Positions 33,479 through 43,882 of a stretch of 64,000 nucleotides of DNA are shown in pieces. The notes beneath the pieces were generated by a model. It ran no database searches, had not been told where the DNA came from, and saw only the letters and a list, made by a program, of their open reading frames with translations. The translations under genes and the position numbers were made by a program. Source of the DNA: Rhabditoides inermis (lineage: Eukaryota > Nematoda > Chromadorea > Rhabditida > Rhabditidae); contig CAWZYM010000090.1 in the NCBI GenBank assembly GCA_963966185.1, positions 1 through 64,000 of the forward strand. Direction: 5' to 3'. Numbering within the stretch: position 1 is the stretch's first letter; each line of letters begins with the position of its first letter.

Positions 33479-36313
33479 TTACAAACGTGTGGGGTCTTGA
33501 AACCTCTTTTGGATGGTACTGAAGAAATGATCAATCGCGACTCCAAATTCTTTCTTAGATAAACAGGTGACGACACTTCTATCCAAATCATTCCAATACT
33601 GGACAGCTCTATATAATATAAAACTTTGGCCTATCGTAGTGCGAGGTGAAGGGGCTGTGTTCTTGAGTTTCAAACCATGATTTCGCAATGTACTCATTCT
33701 AGAACCAACCGGGACGAGCGCGAATGGACATTCCGAGTTGAAATAACCATAAATGTATCTATGTACAAATCGAATATCACACTTAACCCGTCGTAACCAT
33801 AGAGTATCTAAATTATATCGTTTTAGTCTGCTTTCGTAATCTAGTTTAGGGGCTATGTAACGGGTGAGCTTGCGCTGAACTGCTTCTAGATCATTTATAT
33901 GGCCTTTGTTAATCAAACAAAGAACTTCTGAACCATATTCTAGTGCCGGTCTTATTTTAGTTTTGTAGAAATTTAAGTAAAGTTGCTCATTTACATGGAA
34001 ATTTGCTCTCAGTGCTCCAATTTTGGAAGAGGCTTTTTGGATAGCCTTCCGGATATGTTCTGATGGGTCGAGAGTAGGTGTTAGAATAACACCCAAATCC
34101 TTCACAGAATTAGAGCACGAGAGAGTTACATCACCACATTTATAAACTGACTTGATAGGTTTCTTTCCGAAATGAACAACTGTGCACTTGGCAGCAGATA
34201 GCGCTAGCTGTCGCTCAGATAACCACGCATATACTTCATTAAAATCGGATTCAAGACAATCATGGAAGTTCGGTCGATTCTGAGATATTGACAATTTCAT
34301 ATCATCAGCATACAAAAAATACCTACAGTGCTTCACCACTTCACCAATACCATTCACATAAATCAAGAATAGAAGGGGTCCTAGGACTGATCCTTGTGGT
34401 ACTCCACTCAAAACATTCTCCCAGCTCGAGTAACTTTGTCCGATTTTTACTGACTGTGTCCTATCAGTTAAAAATAAAGAAAGCCAATTCAAGAGTTTAC
34501 CATCAATGCCATAGGAACGGCACACTTCTAAAACTCTCCTATGCACCACACTATCAAACGCTTTCTTTATATCTAAATAAATAGTGTCTACACCACTATT
34601 GTTGCCTAAATGTTCTACTAAATAGCTTACATAATCTACCATTTGAGTTATTGTTCCACGACCGTTTAAGAAACCATGTTGAAATTTACTTACTATATTA
34701 TATTGCCAAAGATGGGAACGAATAGCGTAACAAATGATCCTTTCAAACACTCGACTGATACAACACGTGAGAGTAATCGGGCGATAGTTCGTGAACCGAG
34801 TTTTGTCACCGGATTTATATACTGGTACCACAATGCCTTTCCTCCAAATATTAGGAATCACACCACATTGATAGCATTCTTTGAAAATAATTGATAGAGG
34901 TAAAGCGATGACAGTAGCCAGAGATTGTAACACAAGTGACGGTATGTTATCAAGTCCACAAGATAGTTTTCTGTTCGTTCGTTTCAAATATTCATACACC
35001 ACATGAGGACTAAAATCTATCTCTCCTATCGACTTAACACCAGGGAAATCTTTTAGATTAAATGGTTTGTTATCATCTCTCGAAAACACCGATACAAAGA
35101 ACTTATTGAAGTGTGAAGCACGTTCAGTATCTTCTGCTATGATATTGTCATTACTATCTCGCATATCAGGAATAGGATCAGTAGGTGAAAGTTTAGACTT
35201 GATATAGTTCCAATAGCGAGCAGGAGAGCTGGACTTGAGAATATGAGCTTCTCTTTCCTTGATACACGTGGATAGACTCACTCTATATTCCTTCAATAAA
35301 CGGGTGTAGTTTGCTCGATCCTTCTCAAGTTTAGTGAACTTTTGTTTCGCATGCAGCCTCTTGACCCTCTTTTTCAATCGAGATAACCAATGTGGGAATC
35401 GTGGGGTATTGTCAGAGTGCACTGTGCGAGTAGGTATACGAAACTGTAGCGCATCTTCTAACACATGACAGAAAGCAGAATATTTAGAATCGATATCAGC
35501 GCAGTCTCTGAATACTTGATGCCAGTCCACCAACGCTAAATCACAGTTTACTGCGCCATAGTCGCCGTTCCTGTAGTCTAGTGATGGCTGAGTAGTGATC
35601 TGGGAAGGCTTAGTGAATCCAATAGTGAGGTCGGCTTCTATAGAGTCATGATCACTGTACCCTGTAGATGTATGCACGTTACACACCAACGACTTATCAG
35701 AACACAAGATTAGGTCTAAGATGTTGTTACCACGAGTTGATTCAGAGACCAGCTGATAGAGACCCTGATTAATACACCAATTCAAAAACAACTGGGAGAT
35801 AGAGTCACTCGCGCTATGACATAACCAAGAAATGTCAGGATAGTTGAAATCACCTAGTATGAGAAGAGAAGGCACTCTGCCAAGGGTTTCTATGAAATCT
35901 GAGAACTGGGTAATGAAATTTGCATCTCGCCCTGGTGGTCTATATACGCCCACTACTACAAACTCCATACCATTAGCACACACTCGGACCGCAATTGAAT
36001 CAAAGGAAGTAGAGGTGTGTGTTGTGATCACAGACGAGCGCGCCGTTTCTGGTATGCAAATCAAAACACCACCACCTCTCTTATGCACACGTGAAACGGA
36101 ATAACTACAGAAACCAGGGAATTTGGGGACATTACAAGAAGGAGAAAGCCATGTTTCAGTTAAAACAGCTATACATGATGGAGAGTTACAAAGAAAATGA
36201 GAAATACACAATTGATCGTTATAACTTTTTAGAGATCGAACATTAGCTAATAATAGTCTGTAGTGAATACTCCAAGGACAGCTAGACATGGCTAGGCGAT
36301 CCCGCAGAATCAA
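33479..36313 (-). CDS. LINE ORF2: endonuclease-reverse transcriptase
   Basis: This 944-residue intact frame encodes the retrotransposon enzyme that nicks target DNA and copies its RNA. The N-terminal third is an apurinic-endonuclease-like domain: LLANVRSLKS near residue 21, AVLTETWL near 49, VVGVYRPPG near 119, LLILGDFNYPDISW near 150 and GYSDHDSI near 218. The reverse transcriptase follows, with TNYRPITLTC, YLDIKKAFDSVVH, SGVPQGSVLGPLLF and the catalytic FLYADDMK. The C-terminus contains the YWNDLDRSVV-type end. No stop or frameshift is visible, so the copy is young or recent. The start codon overlaps the end of ORF1, as in many non-LTR elements. The subfamily (CR1, L2 or Jockey group) would need a phylogeny. 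Confidence 0.93.
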   Translation of the reverse strand: MILRDRLAMSSCPWSIHYRLLLANVRSLKSYNDQLCISHFLCNSPSCIAVLTETWLSPSCNVPKFPGFCSYSVSRVHKRGGGVLICIPETARSSVITTHTSTSFDSIAVRVCANGMEFVVVGVYRPPGRDANFITQFSDFIETLGRVPSLLILGDFNYPDISWLCHSASDSISQLFLNWCINQGLYQLVSESTRGNNILDLILCSDKSLVCNVHTSTGYSDHDSIEADLTIGFTKPSQITTQPSLDYRNGDYGAVNCDLALVDWHQVFRDCADIDSKYSAFCHVLEDALQFRIPTRTVHSDNTPRFPHWLSRLKKRVKRLHAKQKFTKLEKDRANYTRLLKEYRVSLSTCIKEREAHILKSSSPARYWNYIKSKLSPTDPIPDMRDSNDNIIAEDTERASHFNKFFVSVFSRDDNKPFNLKDFPGVKSIGEIDFSPHVVYEYLKRTNRKLSCGLDNIPSLVLQSLATVIALPLSIIFKECYQCGVIPNIWRKGIVVPVYKSGDKTRFTNYRPITLTCCISRVFERIICYAIRSHLWQYNIVSKFQHGFLNGRGTITQMVDYVSYLVEHLGNNSGVDTIYLDIKKAFDSVVHRRVLEVCRSYGIDGKLLNWLSLFLTDRTQSVKIGQSYSSWENVLSGVPQGSVLGPLLFLIYVNGIGEVVKHCRYFLYADDMKLSISQNRPNFHDCLESDFNEVYAWLSERQLALSAAKCTVVHFGKKPIKSVYKCGDVTLSCSNSVKDLGVILTPTLDPSEHIRKAIQKASSKIGALRANFHVNEQLYLNFYKTKIRPALEYGSEVLCLINKGHINDLEAVQRKLTRYIAPKLDYESRLKRYNLDTLWLRRVKCDIRFVHRYIYGYFNSECPFALVPVGSRMSTLRNHGLKLKNTAPSPRTTIGQSFILYRAVQYWNDLDRSVVTCLSKKEFGVAIDHFFSTIQKRFQDPTRL

Positions 36314-36626
36314 CGCCTACCACCCCACCCACCTCCGAAGTCTTCGTCCCAGCACCCGCGGACGCACTGCTTGCCCCGCCCGGTCCAGTCACACGACGAC
36401 GGTAGAGCAGCTCGATCGACATATTGCGAATACAATACCTAGGATGGAAGAGAGATGAGTTGACAGACTGGACATAACCCCTAAGCTGCTTCTCCCTCTT
36501 ACGTTCCTCATAGGTCAGGTCGTCGCGAGCGAACCGTCCCGCGTTCCTTCCGATGGCAGTCTTCACCGCGAGACGATGGTCGTTGTCCCGCAGCTCAATC
36601 TTGACAGGTCTCCAGCCAGCTCCCTA
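36282..36626 (-). CDS. LINE ORF1, C-terminal part
   Basis: The frame is open from the truncation point and reads GAGWRPVKIELRDNDHRLAV, then DDLTYEERKREKQLRG. This matches the pattern at the end of RRM-type ORF1 proteins of CR1/L2-like LINEs (RP..V.L...., ..DLT.EER..). The tail is Gly/Ser/Ala-rich and ends at TGA 36,282, overlapping the ORF2 start by about 30 nt in another frame. ORF1 proteins bind the element RNA. The N-terminal part is missing through 5' truncation. Confidence 0.65.
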
Positions 36627-36639
36627 CAAAGAAGTTTTT

Positions 36640-37060
36640 GAATTGGTGTATATCAATCAATTATCGACTGATCGAGGTATACTGTAATCTACAGTAATCC
36701 TAATATAACCTGACTATGTAGCCGATATCCATGTGTTTGTGTTGATAGGAGACGATTACAGGTAGGAGCCGATTGATCGATACTCCTGAAACCACTATCC
36801 AATAGTCCATGACGTATGTTCAACTAACACACCTGTTTCTCCCGACTTATCCAGAGTCCAGTTTAGTCGCAGCTGATCTATCCAGACAGCTCGTCTCGAG
36901 TTTTGTGCAGCGGTAGAAGGCGATCATGAAAAGTATCCTGGTTACAGGCAAAACCAAAGACATACGAAACAATACTGACACATAATACTCGCCTGACATT
37001 GAACTGCTTCTCCTCCGCAGAACAGAAGTTGAACTGTTGAACAGCAATCGACGGCACTGG
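36640..37060 (-). repeat. composite dispersed element, partial copy 2a
   Basis: Starts with a diverged 247-type core (ATACTGTAATCTACAGTAAT at about 36,678) and continues through the segment with TATCCAGAGTCCAGTTTAGT. The following 37,060-37,370 is a unique insert that holds the motif TACCGTATACCGTACCTGGT, which recurs inverted near 51,722. Confidence 0.7.
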
Positions 37061-37369
37061 AACTAGAAGAACTGAGAGACGAGGTGAACACGAAGACTCA
37101 ATGCGAGCAGACAGCAGAGTCTCTGCTGGTCCCTTTGGCTGGGACTGAATGCGAGCCAAGTCGTTACATGTTACTCTTCTTGTTCTTTCTCGGTCAGTCG
37201 CGGCTTGCAGCTCCTTGTCCTAGGTACAAGGAATGGTTACTGTTGCTACCGTATACCGTACCTGGTACGGATGCGGTAAGGTCGACAAGGATCCGGTCAC
37301 ATCCAGGCAGCAGCGACTGACCCCCCTCCTCACGCTGCCATTTTCCCCGCCCAGTCAGGCTCCGCCCAC

Positions 37370-38405
37370 TCTTCTCTATCAAAACTTCAAAAAAAACTTC
37401 AAAAAAAGCCACAATATAACACCTTCTCCCAAATACTCTACCCTCTTCTCCTACTCCTGCGTCTCCCTTTTTCCCTGCGCTCCTTCTCTTCCCTCTTCTT
37501 CCGCTTTCCGCTCCTGTTCCTGCTTCTTCCTCTTCTTTTGTGACTGTCACGTTGAATTGGATCCGATCGTCGAAGGTAGCATCAGACGAATCTATACACC
37601 TGAAACCACTAGCATATAATTCATGAAGTACGTTCAACAAGCACACCTGTTTCTCCCGAGTTATCCAGAGTCCAGTTTAGTCGCAGCTGATCTATCCAGA
37701 CAGCTCGTTTCGAGTTTTGTGCAGCGGTAGAAGACGTTTATGAAAAGTATCCTGGTTACAGGCAAAACCAAAGACATACAAAACAATACTGACACATAAT
37801 ACTCGCCTGACTTTGAACTGATCCTTCTTCTTCGCAGAATAGAAGTTGAACAGCTATAGACGCCAGTGGGACTAGAAGAACGGAGAGGGGCAGAAAGTGG
37901 GAGAGACGAGACTCTCTCGGTTCTCACGCAGGCATTCTGAAACAACAATGGTGAACATGAAGAGGAAGGAGTGGGGAAGATGGAGTGATGTGGGAAGGAA
38001 TACCTGGTCGACCGCCCGCCGCGCGCGCTTTCTCTCGAATGCGGCCCGTCATTCCTTCTCCCTCCAGCCATCAGACAGGCCACGCCCCTCAAATATGCTA
38101 ATGTGAAAATGGCTCACTTATATGTCCTTTGAACCAGCAACAAACACACAAAAAGAGCGCGAAAGAACAGTTTCTCAGAACGCTAGCCGACGGCGTGTGC
38201 GAATTCATGTTTCTCTTCGGGGGGAAACGAGCGTAGCGCCGACCGCCGGAAATAATAATGTTTCGGAAATGGCGAGAGAGCGCGAAAGAATTGAGAAAAG
38301 AGCGAATAAGAGATCAAATTGACGCCTTAGTGGGAACCGCTTCACAGGGGCTCTCACCACTGATATCGATCGATTATACGGCGGATTAGGACTACTGTAG
38401 TCTAC
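37370..38405 (-). repeat. composite dispersed element, copy 2b
   Basis: Most of this stretch is a near-identical reverse complement of 51,890-52,765. Translated frames agree over more than 140 residues in two separate windows. It ends close to ATCGATCGATTATACGG and TACTGTAGTCTACAGT. 38,410-38,930 has no recognised feature except a weak B-box-like GGCTTCGATCC near 38,651. Confidence 0.85.
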
Positions 38406-38933
38406 AGTAACCTTTCCTCAACTCATCCTAAATCCTGAGACCCATGTTAGCAGGGATACCAACCACTGCACGTGGAACTGTCAGTCCCGCGCTATCGATC
38501 ACTGTAATCTCTTGAGATACCGCTCCCTCTAGCGGGACCAATGGCCCCGACCCCTGTCGTAAACGGCATGTGGTCCGTATCTTGTCTCTCATACGCATCA
38601 GTTATGTGGGCGCTCCGCTAGCGTGCGGCGGGCGCATCCGTGCAATAAAGGCTTCGATCCCCCATCCTGGTCCCTTTGTAAGTGTGTGTGGAGCGGCCCA
38701 CCACATACTTAACAGAACGTTCAACCTTTCCTAACACCAAGTACATACATAATAGTATACAAGCAACGAACAAAAAAAAAACGAACATTCAACGATCAGC
38801 AACACGGAGAAGGATGTGCGCGAAACGCCAAGCGCGATCGACTGACTGGAATTAGCATAGACGCGAGCGAGCGAGCGAGAGAAAGCGCGCGTGCCATTTC
38901 ACTACTTCCATCGCGCCTTCCCAGTCAACTACA

Positions 38934-39850
38934 ATGTCGGATAATAAGTGAGTTAGAGTGCACGCTGGAATCCACCGCGGATTTCAGAGCTTCGGGTGGA
39001 GACGGGACGGGCAAGACGCAGTACAGCCAGGCGGTGCGCAACACGGTCAGATTGCCAGTGTGTTATGTGTATAGATGCGTCGGCCTAACCACCATCATTG
39101 AAGGTCGGGGAGACGGGGGACAAGGAGCGGGAGAAGAAGGAGGAGCACGGTGATGGGGTACGTGTAATAGAAGATGAGCCGAGGAGCCCCCACCTGTTTC
39201 AGAACCGGCCGCGCAACGGGGGCAGCGCAGCGCGCACAGCTGTCGGTCCGCTGAGGATCGCCGGCTTCTCGCCCTTCTCTCGGACAGTCCGCAGCCGGTG
39301 AGTAGTGGTTCTATCGCACAGTAACTGCCACTCTGCAACGAGAGACCCAATGACTCCCAAAACTTCTATCACATGTCGTGGTTCTCGCGTGATAGTTCTC
39401 GCAGAGACCACATCATAACAACGACGACTAGGCTTCTTACCTCTTCGCGTATCAGGACCGCATGTGGATGCGCACGTCGCGTAGTCGGGGAGACTCAGAT
39501 GGACACGGCACTCCGTCTCGTGGCGCACGACGGGTGAGTGGTTGAGAGAGAGGGGGGAGAGGGAGAGAGAGAGAGAGAGGGGGGGGGAGGGAGAGGGAGA
39601 TGGATAGGGAGAAAGAGAGAGATGGAGAGAGAGGGAGAGGGGATGGGGGAGATGGAGGGAAGGAGGGAAGAAGGGAGTACTTACAGTTGGTCGGTGTGCG
39701 CTTCGCTCCTTCACATGTCGCTGCAGCGTAGCCGCTCGGCCGACATCAAGTGTGCGACGTGAGTGCCCATGTGGCCGACTTCTGAAACATGTTCTGTTCA
39801 GGTGTGGCGAGAGTACCCGCGACGTGCGCTCCACCACACTACCAAAGTAG
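38934..39850 (+). CDS. unrecognised 139-residue protein gene, 7 exons
   Basis: Exons 38,934-38,947, 38,988-39,045, 39,104-39,157, 39,203-39,297, 39,456-39,533, 39,687-39,758 and 39,802-39,850 join in perfect phase from ATG to TAG, with GT-AG introns of 40-158 nt. The product starts MSDNKASGGDGTGKTQYSQ. It has a Lys/Glu-rich patch (DKEREKKEEHGDG), an Arg-rich middle, and ends in CATCGESTRDVRSTTLPK. The CxxC there, with the earlier ACGC, could be a small metal-binding site. I do not recognise a family and assign no function. The start is the first ATG of the open frame. The stop lies 290 nt upstream of the USP-OTU start codon, so the two are head-to-tail neighbours. The many matched phases support a real gene; there is no homology support. 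Confidence 0.5.
39543..39665. repeat. GA-rich intronic tract
   Basis: Purine tract filling the fifth intron of the preceding gene. A comparable tract occupies 40,225-40,345 in the first intron of the next gene. Confidence 0.85.
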
Positions 39851-40139
39851 GCTTTTACTCGGTTTGATTACAGTTTCACACAAGATTGTCTTTGGACAAC
39901 TAATGCGAAATAATTTTGATCTACTTTCAAAAAAGTGGTTACGGTAAGATATTAATTCCCTACTTGCAACCATTAGGATAGGGACCATGTTTGAGAAAAT
40001 AAAAGCAACGATACGATGTAACTGTTTGCGAAAATTAGGGTTAAGTACTAAACGACAAAATTTGAGATTGCTAAAAGCAATTGTCATTGTATAAATAACG
40101 GTTCATATACTGTACACCTTCACAGTCATCGCATAAGAG

Positions 40140-41663
40140 ATGAGTGTATATATTGTAGGCAACTGTTGGTCCTCACGCAACGTGGCGGCGAACCGAGAAC
40201 AGCAACATACACGGTGGATGAGGTGAGTGAGAGGGAGGGGGGGAGGGAGGGAGGGGGGAGGGAGGGAGTTAGTGAGAGGAAGGGAGGGAGGGGGGAGGGA
40301 GGAAGGAATGGGGGGGGGATAGAGAGAGAGAGAGAGTAAGAGAGAATACCTTGCGTTAAGGTGATCCCAAGCTCCGCTCTCTCGGTCGCGTCCCACTACC
40401 ACGTCAATGAAAGCCAGGCGTCGACGCAGCAGGTGCGAGCAGCTGACTCCTGAATAATCGATATAATGAACAGTTCCAGACGGTCAATGGAGGAGGGGGA
40501 GGAGGAGCGCCGCAGCCGCAGGAGGTTTCGCTGCACCGGCGCAGGTTGGTTGACTGACCCCGCCCCTTTTAGCCACGCCCCTTGCAGCGTTGTCAACTGC
40601 GGCAACACCTGCTACGCAGCGACGGCCTTCCATCTGATGTCGTGCGCGTCCTTTCTCCCGGATCTGATTTTCCAGCTCTGCGTCGAGTACGTGAAGATGA
40701 TGAGCAACCCCGGCTCTCTCATACTGTGAGTACCATCGGATACCGCACTTGGTACTTGGTACTGTAGAATTTGGTACCCTATCGCAGTTATCTTATCTTT
40801 CGACATGTGCGCGGCACTGGGCATTCCCATAGTAATTGCGTAGCTAGTGTTTGTGTGTTTTAGACACTGCGCGATGGTGTTGCGTCGGCTGCGACAGGGC
40901 GAGCGGCCTTTGACAGAGGCTGATGTCCGGGGTGTGATTGCCCAGTTGCGCTCTCTCCGCCCCGACAACATCGACACGTTCGGGAATGGGGGGAAACATG
41001 TGAGTGGAAAGGGGGGGGGGGGGGGGTGGTTGGTTGACAAGGGATGCTTGCAGGATCCAGTGGAACTGGCAGAGTACCTGCTGCAGCATGTCGACTCGCT
41101 GCTCCAAAAGCTGCCTTCGCCGCCCGCCAGTCCCTCGGTCTCCGTGCCGCATCTCTTCTTCAACCCGCCCAGCGAGGAGTGGAGAAGGCGCGCCTGCCAG
41201 CAGCTTGGTCTAAACTTCAAGTCAGTATCTCTCTCTCTCTCACTCTCTCTCTATCTCTCCCCTCCCTCCCTCCCTACATACCTGATCTCTCCTCACCTCA
41301 GGCACATGTTCTCCCACCCGCCACCGCAGCCGCTCTCCCTTCTGCTCCACCAGAGCCCGCAACCCGCACACCTCATCGACGTCGACGGCCACTGCTTTTT
41401 CAGGTAACCTGCAATTTCCTTCGGTCACATGAAAATCGATGACGTCACCCTACCGTAACCTGTCCCATCCCGCTACACTCCCCGTTCTAGGGCGGTGGCC
41501 CTGTGGCTGTCGGGCGACGCGGAGCAGCACGGCAGAGTGCGCGCTGCTGTCGTACAGTTCGAGACTGAGCACGCGTTGATGATGCGCATGAGGATGGGAA
41601 TGAGCGAGGAGCAATTCCAGAAGCACCTCAAGTCGGTGAAAGACGAGAGACACGCGGAAAGAG

Positions 41664-41710
<47 letters not shown>

Positions 41711-41954
41711 AGAGGGGGAGAGAGGGGTGAGAGAAAGAGAAAGAAAGAGAAAGAAAGAGAAAGGGAGACAGCGCACATTTGTAGGTACAAGGAGAAGACG
41801 TACGGAGGCAGGGAGATCTACGCCACGAACTGCGAGGTTCAAGCGTGTGCGACAATTCTCGGTCTGCCCATCCTCGTCTTCATCGAAGTGGATGCGACAC
41901 GGGATAGCGGGGTGAGAGAAAGGGGGAGAGAGGGAGAGAAGGAGAGAGAGAGAG

Positions 41955-41997
<43 letters not shown>

Positions 41998-42583
41998 ATC
42001 TCGCGGCTCTTCAGACCGTGACAAGAAGCAATTGGTGCTGGACGGGACCGCTATGTGCCTACCGGGAGTGGGGGGCGGGAAGCAGGCTAGAATCGGCATG
42101 CCTCTACCTCCACCTCTCCGGCGCGCACTATCGCGCAGTCTCTAACATACAGGTGGGGTGAAAGCGAGGGTGAAGAGAGTAAGGTAGCGTGTTTCAGAGC
42201 ACCCCGCTGCCCGCATACCGGCTGCAGGCTGTAAGCTGCTACCGTCAAGGTAAGGTGGGTAATTGGACACCCCCTATTTCCCCGTTTCAGACCACCACTA
42301 CGTGTACGTGAAGGAAAGCGACGTGTGGCTGATGTGCAGCGACCAGACGGTATAAAGCGACTCACCTTGGGTAGATAGTGGGTGCGCGTTGCAGGTCCAG
42401 GAAGCGACGACGGACGAGGTGTTGAGGGATGCGATCCACTCCTCGCATTCCCTCGTCTACACGCTGGACGAGGAGCAGGAGAGAGAAGAGGTGGACAAGC
42501 GTCCTGCCTCCGACCGCCAATCCGTCCCCGCCGACTCCGCCAAGAGGCCCAAGCTGGACGACGACAGTGTTCTTGTGCTGTAG
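40140..42583 (+). CDS. USP deubiquitinase with an OTU deubiquitinase domain nested inside
   Basis: Thirteen exons in consistent phase give 487 residues: 40,140-40,222; 40,372-40,432; 40,474-40,544; 40,588-40,725; 40,864-40,999; 41,054-41,220; 41,302-41,403; 41,491-41,631; 41,785-41,911; 42,015-42,152; 42,198-42,249; 42,291-42,349; 42,395-42,583. USP Cys box VNCGNTCYAATAFHLM, catalytic Cys about 80; USP box 2 DPVELAEYLLQHV about 150. Then a complete OTU domain: DVDGHCFFRAVALWLSG with Cys about 250, a helical middle, EVQACATILGLPILVF, and LHLSGAHYRAV with His about 380. The USP fold then resumes: AYRLQAVSCYRQ, DHHYVYVK with His about 408, and WLMCSDQTV with Asp about 423. Both families are cysteine proteases that cleave ubiquitin chains. 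The USP zinc-finger region seems absent, with OTU in its place. The Lys/Arg/Asp tail (KRPKLDDD) may be a nuclear signal. Start and first two junctions are the least certain. Confidence 0.82.
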
Positions 42584-42641
42584 CTGTATTATGTTATTCA
42601 TGTTATACCTCACATCACTGATCTGCCTAGTTGTTAATTGT

Positions 42642-42647
42642 ATTAAA
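42642..42647 (+). terminator. poly(A) signal ATTAAA
   Basis: ATTAAA variant signal 59 nt after the USP-OTU stop codon. It is a weak match by itself, supported by position. 42,660-43,045 has no gene that I can support. Confidence 0.4.
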
Positions 42648-43048
42648 TTTGTATAAACGAACAAAACCTGGTTACGCGCACGAATCAATGTGGAAGAAAA
42701 CTCACGCTGCCTGCGTAAGTTACGCGAATCGCTGCCGAGTTTGCAACTGTTGCGAGTGTTGCGCGATGATTGGGTGGATGACCTGACAAGCACCTGAAAA
42801 GCAATTTCAACAACACACGCTACGAAGCATTGATACAAGTATCAAAATACTTGTGCTGAAGTGCTGAATTTTCTTGGTTGCAAGATACAAACAACGTCTC
42901 ACAGAAAGGCGAGCAGGCGCTCGCCACAGCCACACCGCGCGCCCCGCGTGTGTTACGGGAACATATATACAATTTCTACCACGAACAGTGCATTACAAAA
43001 AAGACGCCCACAATTAAAACAAGTGAACATCATACCAAATAACATGTA

Positions 43049-43258
43049 TGAAGCAGCTATTATGTTCACAAAAATACAAAATAAAATATGAAAAAAACGT
43101 GAAAAAAACGTGAAAAAATGTGAAAAAACGTGAAAAAAATGCGTACAAATAATGTAAAAAAAATATAATTTTCTGTAATTTTGAAATTTCTTTGTGGGTC
43201 CCAACACGAAGGGAATGATTGCAAATATGGTACTGTGCGCGTTTTTTCATGACGTCAT
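43049..43258. repeat. 210-bp inverted repeat, left arm
   Basis: Matches the reverse complement of 44,319-44,527 apart from one base of an A-run. It contains four GAAAAAACGTG-like units, and its inner end is ATGACGTCAT. The spacer between the arms is 1,060 bp and carries two convergent micro-genes. Confidence 0.95.
43250..43257. promoter_or_regulatory. CRE/ATF-type palindrome TGACGTCA
   Basis: Full 8-bp cAMP-response-element palindrome at the inner edge of the left inverted-repeat arm, 86 nt upstream of the plus-strand micro-gene ATG. TGACGTCA is the known binding site of CREB/ATF bZIP factors. Use here is inference. Confidence 0.5.
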
Positions 43259-43343
43259 TTCTTTGGTACGGTCTCAATACATTGTTTTTATTTTTGTTTT
43301 GATTGTTGTTGCGTGTTCATTTTTTACATCTGGTATTTAAGGT

Positions 43344-43757
43344 ATGTCTGAAGAGTATGATGTGTGGCTCAGTTTGTACACACCCGTGCAGGAGCCCCCC
43401 GACGAGGTTAGTTGTAGTACTTTTTGGTTATCATAATATGTATAGGAAATGTATATGTATAATGTATATGTGTATATGTATATGTATGTATATGTAATGT
43501 ATATGTAATGTATATGTAATGTATATGTATATGTATAATGTATATGAAATGTATATGTATATGTGTGAGTTTTTTTTATTCAATTTTTGTTTAAATAATA
43601 ATAATATTTGATTACAGGGCATCTTGAATCTGCGGCGGCCCGCGGGTGGCATGCGGGTACCGATGAGCAGCAATGGGATCATAACTCCACCCAGCACATC
43701 CAGATGGACACGGATTTGGCGACACTCAGCGAGTTCCTCATTATGAACTCTCAATAA
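43344..43757 (+). CDS. micro-gene, about 54 residues, unknown function
   Basis: Three exons: 43,344-43,406, 43,618-43,656 and 43,695-43,757. The first intron (GTTAGT..TTACAG) holds a TATG microsatellite. The second would be only 38 nt. The product starts MSEEYDVWLSLYTPVQEPPD and ends MDTDLATLSEFLIMNSQ. If the 38-nt intron is not removed, the frame still ends in a stop at 43,740-43,742 after 64 codons, with a basic tail instead. It is acidic and small, like an adaptor subunit of a larger complex, but I cannot name it. It faces the minus-strand micro-gene at 43,883-44,262. Confidence 0.45.
43437..43566. repeat. (TATATG)n microsatellite
   Basis: Alternating TATATG/TAATG units within the first intron of the plus-strand micro-gene. 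Confidence 0.85.
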
Positions 43758-43856
43758 CTTCCTCATTATGACTCACTTCAGTTGTTGTTATTATTGAATG
43801 AATTGTTGTTATTTTGTTTGGGTTATATTAATATAAAGACAGTTTGTTCAAATTCT

Positions 43857-43862
43857 TTTATT
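43857..43862 (-). terminator. poly(A) signal AATAAA
   Basis: AATAAA on the minus strand, 21 nt after the stop of the minus-strand micro-gene. Confidence 0.5.
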
Positions 43863-43882
43863 CGTTTGCCACAAATACAATT

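Larger units (their letters stand above)
33177..36626 (-). mobile_element. CR1/L2/Jockey-like LINE, 5'-truncated
   Basis: It comprises the C-terminal part of ORF1, an overlapping full ORF2, a roughly 300-nt 3' untranslated region, and an ATT-type simple tail at 33,178-33,202. The 5' end stops inside ORF1 near 36,626, next to dispersed-repeat sequence, as expected for truncated target-primed insertion. Clear target-site duplications were not identified. Confidence 0.85.

Noticed and set aside
39199..39837. 212-residue minus-strand open frame
   Set aside because: It overlaps the well-phased plus-strand gene and is driven by a CT-rich tract.
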